Of a stretch of 58,884 nucleotides of DNA, positions 50,852 to 58,884 are shown in pieces. The notes beneath the pieces were generated by a model that saw only the letters and a program-made list of their open reading frames with translations, was not told where the DNA came from and made no database searches. Source of the stretch: CAZNPW01 sp964575185. GTDB taxonomy: Bacteria > Pseudomonadota > Alphaproteobacteria > Rhodobacterales > Rhodobacteraceae. The stretch spans positions 1-58,884 of the forward strand of contig CAZNPW010000013.1 of the NCBI GenBank assembly GCA_964575185.1. Direction: 5' to 3'. Made by a program: the position numbers and the translations under genes. Numbering within the stretch: position 1 is the first letter of the stretch; each line of letters starts with the position of its first letter.

Positions 50852-53765
50852 CGGGCGGGGCCTGGTCGACCGCGCGCGCCCGCTGCGGTTCAGCTTCGAC
50901 GGGCGCACGGTCGCGGGGTTCCAGGGCGACACGGTGGCCTCCGCGCTGCTGGCCGAGGGCACCCGGCTGATGGGGCGCAGCTTCAAGTACCACCGCCCCC
51001 GCGGGCCGATGACCATGGGGTCCGAGGAGCCGAACGCGCTGATCGGCGTCATCGACCCCGACGGCCAGCGCACGCCGAACGTCCGCGCGACGGTGCAGGA
51101 AGCGTTCGACGGGCTGGTGACCGAAAGCCAGAACCGCTTTCCCTCGCTGCGGTTCGACGCGCTGGCGGTGAACGACGCGCTCGCGCCGTTCCTGGGGGCG
51201 GGGTTCTACTACAAGACCTTCACCTGGCCGCGGCCTTTCTGGGAAGGGGTCTACGAGCCGCTGATCCGCCGGGCGGCGGGGCTGGGGAAACTGTCGCGTC
51301 GGGCCGATACGGCGCCCTATGAAAAAGCCTGGGCCTTCTGCGACCTGCTTGTGATCGGCGCGGGGCCGGCGGGGTTGATGGCGGCGCTGACCGCCGGGCG
51401 GGCAGGCGTGCGCGTGATCCTGGCGGACGAGGCCGCGCGGATGGGCGGGCGTGCGCTGTGCGAGGACATGGCGATCGGCGGGCAGCCCTGTGCCGCCTGG
51501 GCCGAGGGGGTGCTGGCCGAGCTCGCGGGCCTGCCGAACGTCCGCCTGATGCCCCGCACGACCGTCACCGGCGCCTACGACCACGGCATGTTCAGCGCGG
51601 TGGAGCGTGTCGGCCTGCACCTGCCGCCCGCCGAGAACCTGCCGCGCGAATGCCTCTGGCGCATCCGCGCGGCCCGCGCGGTGCTGGCGGCGGGGGCGAC
51701 GGAGCGCGCCATCGCCTTCCAGGCCAATGATCGCCCCGGCGTGATGATGGCGGGCGCGGCCCGAGGCTACCTGCACCGCTACGGCGTCGGCCCCGGCCGG
51801 CGCGTCGTGGTCTTCGCCAACAACGACGACGCCCGCCGCACCGCCCTCGACCTCCATGCCGCGGGCATCTCCGTCACGCTGGTGGACAGCCGCGAGAACG
51901 CGCCGACCGACGCGCCGTTCACGGTCCACGCGGGCGCGCACGTCATCGAGACGAAGGGCCGCCTGGGCCTGGAGGCGGTGGTCGTCCGCCGCAGGGGCGG
52001 GGTGATCCGCATCGACGCCGACTGCCTGGCCGTCTCGGGCGGCTGGAACCCGGTGGTGCACCTGACCTGCCACATGAACGGCCGCCCGACCTGGGACGAC
52101 ACCCTGCAGGCCTTCGTCCCGACCCCCGGGAGCATCCCGGGCCTCGTCGCCTGCGGGGCGGCGAACGGGCAGCTTTCCACCCACGCGGCGCTGGCGGGCG
52201 GGATCGCCGCGGCGACCGAAAGCCTTTCCGCGCTTGGGCTTACCGCCCCCGAGGTCGCGGTGCCCGAGGCCGAGGACACCCCCGGCGGCCTGACGCCGCT
52301 CTGGCAGGTGCCCACGGCCAAGGGCCTCTGGTCCCGCGCCTGGCTCGACTTCGCCAACGACGTGACCGTCAAGGACGTGGCCCTGTCGGCGCAGGAGGGG
52401 TTCCGCAGCGTCGAGCACATGAAGCGCTACACGACGCAAGGGATGGCGCCCGACCAGGGCCGCAACTCCAACGTCGCGGCGCTGGCCGTGCTGGCCGACG
52501 TGACGGGCCGCGGCATCGCGGAGGTGGGGACGACGACCTTCCGCCCGCCCTTCACCCCCACCCAGATCGCGACCCTCGGCGCGGGCGGCCGCGGGCAGAC
52601 CTTCGCGCCGCAGCGCATCCTCACCTCCGACCAGGCGAGCCGCGACCGCGGCGCGCCGATGATCGAGGCGGGGCTGTGGTACCGGCCGGGCTACTTCCCG
52701 AAGCCGGGCGAGACGACGTGGCAGCAGGCCTGCGACCGCGAGGTGCGGATGGTGCGGAGCCACGTGGGCGTGGCCGACGTCTCGACGCTCGGCAAGATCG
52801 ACATCCAGGGCGCAGATGCGGGGAGGTTCCTCGACCTCGTCTACACCAACACCTTCTCCACCCTGCCCGCCGGCCGCGTCCGCTATGGGCTGATGCTGCG
52901 CGAGGACGGGTTCGTGATGGACGACGGGACCTCGGCCCGGCTGGGCGAGCATCACTACCTGATGACCACGACCACCGCCGCCGCCGGGCAGGTGATGCGG
53001 CATCTGGATTTCGTGCAAGCCGCCTTCTGCGCGGATTGGGACCTGCGGACGATCAGCGTCACCGAGGCTTGGGCGCAGTTCGCCGTCGCCGGGCCGATGG
53101 CCAGGCACATGCTCGCCACGATGATGGACCTGCCCGACCTGCCCTTCATGGGCTGCGCGCCCTGCACCATCGGCGGCGTCCGGGGCCGCCTCTTCCGCAT
53201 CTCCTTCTCCGGCGAGACAGGCTACGAGATCGCCGTCCCCACCCGCTACGGCGAGGCGCTCTTCCGCGACCTCGTCGCGCGGGCCGAGACGCTCGGCGGC
53301 GGGCCCTACGGGATGGAGGCGCTGAACGTCCTGCGCATCGAGAAGGGCTTCCTGACCCACGCCGAGATCCACGGGCGGGTCACGGCGGACGACGTGGGGC
53401 TGGGCCGGATGCTGAAGAAGGGCGACTTCATCGGCAAGGTCATGGCGCAGCGTCCGGCGCTGACCGCGCCCGACCGCGAGCAGCTCGTGGGCCTGCGTCC
53501 GCTCGGCGACGCGGCGCTGACGGCGGGGGCGCATCTCTTCACCCAAGGCACGCGCATCCACCGCGAGACCGACCAGGGCTATGTCACCTCGGTCGGGCCG
53601 TCGCCGACGCTGGGGGGGTGGCTCGGCCTGGGATTCCTGTCCCGCGGCCGCGAACGGCACGGCGAGGTCGTGCGCGCGGTCGACCACATGCGCGGGGTGG
53701 ACCTTCTGGTCCAGGTCTGCGACCCGGTGTTCCACGACCCGGAAGGAGCCAAGCTCCGTGCCTGA
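50841..53765 (+). CDS. soxA: Sarcosine oxidase, alpha subunit
   Basis: 974-aa subunit. N-terminal 2Fe-2S-like domain (FSFDGRTVAGFQGDTVASAL; YHRPRGPM), then a NAD-binding oxidoreductase part with VIGAGPAGLMAALTAG near residue 173, a middle part with the ATERAIAFQANDRPGVM segment, and a C-terminal aminomethyltransferase (GcvT-like) domain from ~620, which binds folate (LGKIDIQGADAGRFLDLVYT; FSGETGYEIAVP). ATG 50841 overlaps soxD, and the end overlaps soxG by 8 bases. Confidence 0.94.
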   Translation: MRVDGRGLVDRARPLRFSFDGRTVAGFQGDTVASALLAEGTRLMGRSFKYHRPRGPMTMGSEEPNALIGVIDPDGQRTPNVRATVQEAFDGLVTESQNRFPSLRFDALAVNDALAPFLGAGFYYKTFTWPRPFWEGVYEPLIRRAAGLGKLSRRADTAPYEKAWAFCDLLVIGAGPAGLMAALTAGRAGVRVILADEAARMGGRALCEDMAIGGQPCAAWAEGVLAELAGLPNVRLMPRTTVTGAYDHGMFSAVERVGLHLPPAENLPRECLWRIRAARAVLAAGATERAIAFQANDRPGVMMAGAARGYLHRYGVGPGRRVVVFANNDDARRTALDLHAAGISVTLVDSRENAPTDAPFTVHAGAHVIETKGRLGLEAVVVRRRGGVIRIDADCLAVSGGWNPVVHLTCHMNGRPTWDDTLQAFVPTPGSIPGLVACGAANGQLSTHAALAGGIAAATESLSALGLTAPEVAVPEAEDTPGGLTPLWQVPTAKGLWSRAWLDFANDVTVKDVALSAQEGFRSVEHMKRYTTQGMAPDQGRNSNVAALAVLADVTGRGIAEVGTTTFRPPFTPTQIATLGAGGRGQTFAPQRILTSDQASRDRGAPMIEAGLWYRPGYFPKPGETTWQQACDREVRMVRSHVGVADVSTLGKIDIQGADAGRFLDLVYTNTFSTLPAGRVRYGLMLREDGFVMDDGTSARLGEHHYLMTTTTAAAGQVMRHLDFVQAAFCADWDLRTISVTEAWAQFAVAGPMARHMLATMMDLPDLPFMGCAPCTIGGVRGRLFRISFSGETGYEIAVPTRYGEALFRDLVARAETLGGGPYGMEALNVLRIEKGFLTHAEIHGRVTADDVGLGRMLKKGDFIGKVMAQRPALTAPDREQLVGLRPLGDAALTAGAHLFTQGTRIHRETDQGYVTSVGPSPTLGGWLGLGFLSRGRERHGEVVRAVDHMRGVDLLVQVCDPVFHDPEGAKLRA

Positions 53766-54291
53766 ACTGATCGCCAAACTGCCGCTCGGGGCGGCACCGG
53801 TCACCATCGGCGGCGTCACGCTGGCGGAACTGCCGCTGCCGCGCATGACCTCGGTCGCGCCCTTCGCGGGCAAGGACAAGGCGGTGGCCAAGGCGCTGAA
53901 GGCGATGGGCCTCGCCGTCCCCGCCCCCGGTGCCACGGTGACGAAGGGCGAGGCGGAGATCGTCTGGACCTCGCGCGGCCAGGCCTTCCTGATCGGCCCC
54001 GACCCCGCCCCGCTGGCGGGCGCGGCCGCGCTGACCGACCAGTCCGACGGCTGGGCGGCCTTCGCGCTGTCGGGGGCGGGCGCGGTCGAGGTGCTGGCCC
54101 GCCTCGTCCCGATCGACTGCGGCGCGATGGCCCCCGGCACCACGGCCCGCACGCTCCTCGTCCACATGGGCCTGATCCTGACCCGCCGGACCGAAGGCTT
54201 CCGCCTGATGGTCTTCCGCTCCATGGCGCGCTCGGCATGGCACGAGGTCCATGACGCGATGCTGAAACGCGCCGCCCGCGCCGCATGCTGA
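53758..54291 (+). CDS. soxG: Sarcosine oxidase, gamma subunit
   Basis: 177-aa GcvT-like subunit. VPELIAKLPLGAAPVTIG opens it; DQSDGWAAFALSGAGAVEVL and RTLLVHMGLILTRRTEGFRL are family segments. GTG 53758 has GGAAGGAG upstream and lies inside the soxA stop region. It completes the four-subunit enzyme; the stop overlaps the following M20 gene. Confidence 0.88.
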   Translation: MPELIAKLPLGAAPVTIGGVTLAELPLPRMTSVAPFAGKDKAVAKALKAMGLAVPAPGATVTKGEAEIVWTSRGQAFLIGPDPAPLAGAAALTDQSDGWAAFALSGAGAVEVLARLVPIDCGAMAPGTTARTLLVHMGLILTRRTEGFRLMVFRSMARSAWHEVHDAMLKRAARAAC

Positions 54292-55427
54292 CCAACGCCG
54301 ACATCGCGGAGCTCGTGGCCTTCCGCCGCCACCTGCACCGGCACCCGGAGGTCTCGGGGACCGAACGCGAGACCGCCGCCGCGGTCGTCGCGGCCACCGC
54401 CGCCACGGCCCCCGACCGCACGCTCACCGATCTCGGCGGCCACGGGGTCGCGCTCCTCTACGACAACGGCCCCGGCCCCACGGTCATGATCCGCAGCGAG
54501 ATCGACGCGCTGCCGATCCTGGAACGACCCGCCCACGCCCACGGCTCCACCCGCCCCGGGATCGCGCATCTGTGCGGCCACGAAGGCCACGCCACGATCC
54601 TCGCCGGCCTCGCCCGCCTGATCGCCCGCACGCGTCCCGCGACGGGCCGCGTGGTCCTGATGTTCCAGCCGGCCGAGGAGGATGGCTCCGGCGCCGCCGC
54701 CGTGATGGCCGACCCGCGCTGGCGCGACATTGCGCCCGACTGGTCCTTCGCCCTGCACAACCTGCCGGGGCTGCCCTTCGGGCAGGTGGTGCTGGAGCCC
54801 GGCCCGGCCAACTGCGCCTCCGTCGGGCTGAAGATCGCGTTGCACGGCAAGGAATCGCACGCGGCCCAGCCCGAGCGCGGCGTCACCCCGGCCCCGGCCC
54901 TCGCCGACCTGATCCGCGAGCTCACCGCCCTCGGCCCCGGCGGGGCGACCGACCCGGCCTTCCGCCTCGTCACCCTCACCCACATGACCATGGGCCAGCC
55001 CGCCTTCGGCATGACGCCCGGCCAGGCCGAGCTCTGGGCCACGCTGCGCACCCTAACCGACGACCGCATGGGCGCGCTGAAGGACGCGGCGCTCGCCGCC
55101 GCCGCCCGCGCCGCCGCCGCGCATGGCCTTACCCTGACCACCTCCTGGCACGACGACTTCGCCGCCTGCACCAACCACCCCGCCGCCACCGCCCGTCTGC
55201 GCGCCGCGGTCGCCGCCTGCGGCCTGCCGCTGATCCAGGGCGACATGCCGCTCCGCGCGTCGGAGGACTTCGGGCGCTTCGGCGCGGCAGGACCTCAGGC
55301 GATGCTCTATCTCGGTGCCGGGACCGACCACCCGGCGCTGCACAACCCCGACTACGACTTCCCCGACGACCTGATCCCCCTCGGCACCCGCATCTTCGAC
55401 CGGGTGATCCGCGACATCCTGGGGTGA
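54285..55427 (+). CDS. M20 family amidohydrolase (hippurate hydrolase/IAA-amino acid hydrolase type)
   Basis: 380-aa metal-dependent amidohydrolase. FRRHLHRHPEVSGTERET starts the family; HLCGHEGHATILAGLAR holds metal ligands (usually CGHDGH), FQPAEEDGSGA has the catalytic Glu, and the dimerisation domain contains KIALHGKESHAAQPERGV; ASEDFGRFG is the late ligand region. The start ATG 54285 overlaps soxG by 7 bases, so it belongs to the sarcosine oxidase operon. It may release sarcosine or another N-methyl amino acid from an N-acyl conjugate (inference). Confidence 0.88.
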   Translation: MLTNADIAELVAFRRHLHRHPEVSGTERETAAAVVAATAATAPDRTLTDLGGHGVALLYDNGPGPTVMIRSEIDALPILERPAHAHGSTRPGIAHLCGHEGHATILAGLARLIARTRPATGRVVLMFQPAEEDGSGAAAVMADPRWRDIAPDWSFALHNLPGLPFGQVVLEPGPANCASVGLKIALHGKESHAAQPERGVTPAPALADLIRELTALGPGGATDPAFRLVTLTHMTMGQPAFGMTPGQAELWATLRTLTDDRMGALKDAALAAAARAAAAHGLTLTTSWHDDFAACTNHPAATARLRAAVAACGLPLIQGDMPLRASEDFGRFGAAGPQAMLYLGAGTDHPALHNPDYDFPDDLIPLGTRIFDRVIRDILG

Positions 55428-55433
55428 CTCTCC

Positions 55434-55455
55434 TTCATCTTCCCCTAAATATCCC
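55434..55455 (+). repeat. Third copy of the TCATCTTCCC intergenic repeat
   Basis: TTCATCTTCCCCTAAATATCCC resembles the two copies at 260-279 and 346-365. It lies 7 bp after the M20 stop and is followed by a CGGGGGGTG-rich stretch; it may belong to the operon 3' end. Confidence 0.45.
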
Positions 55456-55511
55456 ACGGGGGGTGCGGGGGGTGTGAAACCCCCCGCGGACCTCTCCGTC
55501 AAGGGGAACGC

Positions 55512-57401
55512 ATGGCCCTGCCACCCGGCTTCATCGACGAGTTGCGCAGCCGCGTGTCGCTGACGGCGATCGTCGGCCGCAAGGTCACCTGGGACATGCG
55601 CAAGTCGAACCTCGCGAAGGGCGACATGTGGGCGCCCTGTCCATTCCACCAGGAAAAGTCCGCATCCTTCCACGTCGACGACCGCAAGGGGTTCTACTAC
55701 TGCTTCGGCTGCCACGCGAAGGGCGACATCGTCAGCTTCGTGAAGGACAGCGAGAACCTCGGCTTCATGGAGGCGGTGGAGCGTCTCGCCCGCGAGGCAG
55801 GGATGGCGATTCCCGCCCGCGACCCGCAGGCGCAGGCGCGCGCCGACCGGCGCAGCCAGCTGTCGCAGGTGATGGAGCAGGCGTTCCAGTGGTTCCGCCT
55901 GCAACTCCGCACCGGGGCCGCCGCCGACGCCCGCGCCTATCTGGCCAGGCGCGGCCTCTCGCCCGAGGCGCAGGAACGGTGGGAGATCGGCTTCGCCCCC
56001 GACGCGCGCACGGCGTTGTTGCAGGCGCTGACGGCGAAGGGCATCGCGCAGGACATGCTCGTCGACGCAGGGCTTTGTGCGCGGGCCGACGACGGGTCGG
56101 TCTACGACCGCTTCCGCAACCGCATCGTCTTTCCCATCCGCGACGGGCGGGGCCGCGCGATCAGCCTCGGTGGCCGGTCGATGGAGCCGAGCCCGCGCGC
56201 GAAATACCTCAACGGGCCGGAGACTGAGCTGTTCGACAAGGGCCGCACCCTGTTCAACCTCGCCCGCGCGCGCGACGCGGCGGGGAAGGGCCAGACGCTC
56301 GTCATCGCCGAAGGCTACATGGACGTGATCGCGCTGTCCGAGGCCGGGTTCGCCGCCGCCGTCGCCCCGCTCGGCACCGCGGTGACCGAGGACCAGCTCC
56401 GCCTCGCCTGGCGGACAGCACCCGAGCCGGTCATGGCGCTCGACGGCGACGCCGCGGGCCTGCGCGCCGCGATGCGGGTCATCGACCTCGCGCTGCCGCT
56501 GATCGATTCCGGCCAGTCGCTGCGCTTCGCGATCCTGCCCGGCGGCCTCGACCCCGACGACCTGATCCGCGCGCAGGGCGCGCCCGCGATGCAGGCGGTG
56601 CTCGACGCCGCGCAGCCGATGGTGCGCCTGTTGTGGCAGCGCGAGACCGAAGGCCAGGTCTTCGACAGCCCCGAGCGGAAGGCGGCGCTCGACGGCCGTC
56701 TGCGCCGGGTGCTGGCGCAGATCCGGGACCCCGGCCTGCGCGGCCACTACGACGCCGAGCTCCGCGCGCTGAAGTGGCAGCTCTTCGGCCGGTCGCGCCC
56801 GCGCGGCAAGGCGTGGCGGGATGCTCCGGCGGCCCCGGTCGCGACCTCGCGCGCCTCGGTGCTGGCCGTCGACGACGCGGGGCCGGACCGCCTGCTCGCC
56901 GCCGTCCTGATCGCGACGCTGGTGCGCCATCCCGGCCTCGTCGCGCGCTTCGAAAGCGACCTCGAGACGCTCGCGCTCGCCGACGCGCGGCATCGCGCGC
57001 TCGTGGCCTGTCTGCTGCGGCTCGGCCCCTGCGACGACCTGTCCGACCGGCTGGAAGCCGAGCTGCCCGATGCCCTTGAATCGCTGATGTCCGACCGCCA
57101 TGTGCAGATCGCGCCGCCGGTCACCACCACCGATGCGGAGTTCGCCCTGATGTGCGCCGCCGAGGCGCTTGCCAAGCTCACCGCCCGCGCCGGGGCCGCG
57201 CGCGAGATCGAGGAGGCGATGCACGACATGTCCGGCCTTGTCGACGAAGGGCTGACCTGGCGGCTGGGGCAGGCGGCCGAGGCGCGGAACCGGGCGAACC
57301 GGGTTGCGCATGACGACGACGCGGGCGAGGATCGCGCCGCGCTGTCGGCCCGGCTGCAGGCGCTCATCGACGGGGAGGTCTGGGTCAAGCGTCGGCCCTG
57401 A
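55512..57401 (+). CDS. dnaG: DNA primase
   Basis: 629-aa primase. CHC2 zinc finger with Cys43, His46, Cys64 and Cys67 (APCPFHQEKSASFHV, YYCFGCHAKGD); RNA-polymerase core FPIRDGRGRAISLGGRSM and the Toprim part VIAEGYMDVIALSEAGF, ALDGDAAGLRAA; the C-terminal helicase-interaction region lies after ~430. ATG 55512 has AAGGGG upstream. It is followed by rpoD after 69 bp, the conserved macromolecular-synthesis order. Confidence 0.95.
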   Translation: MALPPGFIDELRSRVSLTAIVGRKVTWDMRKSNLAKGDMWAPCPFHQEKSASFHVDDRKGFYYCFGCHAKGDIVSFVKDSENLGFMEAVERLAREAGMAIPARDPQAQARADRRSQLSQVMEQAFQWFRLQLRTGAAADARAYLARRGLSPEAQERWEIGFAPDARTALLQALTAKGIAQDMLVDAGLCARADDGSVYDRFRNRIVFPIRDGRGRAISLGGRSMEPSPRAKYLNGPETELFDKGRTLFNLARARDAAGKGQTLVIAEGYMDVIALSEAGFAAAVAPLGTAVTEDQLRLAWRTAPEPVMALDGDAAGLRAAMRVIDLALPLIDSGQSLRFAILPGGLDPDDLIRAQGAPAMQAVLDAAQPMVRLLWQRETEGQVFDSPERKAALDGRLRRVLAQIRDPGLRGHYDAELRALKWQLFGRSRPRGKAWRDAPAAPVATSRASVLAVDDAGPDRLLAAVLIATLVRHPGLVARFESDLETLALADARHRALVACLLRLGPCDDLSDRLEAELPDALESLMSDRHVQIAPPVTTTDAEFALMCAAEALAKLTARAGAAREIEEAMHDMSGLVDEGLTWRLGQAAEARNRANRVAHDDDAGEDRAALSARLQALIDGEVWVKRRP

Positions 57402-57470
57402 CCTTCCGTTCCCGCCGATTCGCGCTATTGATTCGCCCGGCGCTTCCTGATTCGCAGCCATGAGGTCACG

Positions 57471-58884
<1,414 letters not shown>

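Noticed and set aside
50796..54983. 1395-codon open frame on the minus strand
   Set aside because: It lies opposite the sarcosine oxidase operon and its sequence is Arg/Gly/Asp-rich without domains. High GC leaves the antisense frame open; the plus-strand genes are certain.

Overview
The window looks like chromosomal DNA of an alphaproteobacterium of the Rhodobacterales (Rhodobacteraceae/Paracoccaceae type). The evidence is the very high GC content, a SAM/SAH riboswitch in front of metK (a class known mainly from Rhodobacterales), an FnrL-type FNR regulator, an Irr-type Fur regulator, and gene orders such as miaB..phoH-ybeY-corC-lnt-metK and ftsE-ftsX-plsC. No species can be named from the sequence alone. 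Most of the window is housekeeping core; about 2.1 kb is insertion sequence.

Layout. 1-3.4 kb: a tightly coupled, probably catabolic cluster (end of an FAD-linked oxidase, two tandem flavodoxin-fold NAD(P)H oxidoreductases, a creatininase-family amidohydrolase and a threonine/serine dehydratase-like PLP enzyme). 3.4-8.3 kb: a small conserved protein, a RecD-like helicase, a stand-alone Lrp-type effector domain, pyrD with a DUF952 gene, a YedK/HMCES-like SRAP protein, a decayed RTX-type gene and tRNA-Gly(TCC). 8.3-15.2 kb: a VOC protein, trmB-fabB-fabI, an L,D-transpeptidase, a phytase-like periplasmic protein with a good Pho-box match, and a small zinc-finger protein. 15.37-17.47 kb: an IS630-family and an IS481-family element, nested at the stop codon of metK.

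17.5-26.7 kb: metK with its riboswitch, lnt, corC-like, ybeY, phoH, a lipoprotein/OmpA pair that share a two-cysteine motif, miaB, a glycosyltransferase-like protein and irr. 26.8-33.3 kb: fabA, aroA and dacB facing plsC, ftsX and ftsE, then a divergent zinc-ribbon membrane protein. fabA is here separated from fabB-fabI by about 16 kb, an interval that contains the two insertion sequences. 33.3-39.3 kb: a large TIGR02302-like membrane protein with a Gln/Gly-rich tract, lysA, a class II aldolase-family protein, a WYL-type regulator and DUF2834.

39.4-42.5 kb: an oxygen-response block with fnrL, a DUF5676 membrane protein, a universal stress protein and an ECF-like sigma factor with a C-terminal cysteine cluster. 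The last two genes each carry a near-consensus FNR box at almost the same distance from the start codon. 42.5-48.9 kb: hom, a small lipoprotein, three Tad-type pseudopilin-like genes (one with a von Willebrand A domain) and a glutamate-dehydrogenase-family gene. 49.3-55.4 kb: a complete heterotetrameric sarcosine oxidase operon (beta, delta, alpha, gamma) fused by overlap to an M20 amidohydrolase. 55.5 kb to the end: dnaG and the 5' part of rpoD.

Dispersed features include clusters of back-to-back perfect 22-24 bp palindromes centred on TTCGAA or similar cores between genes, and a second short intergenic repeat seen at both ends of the window.
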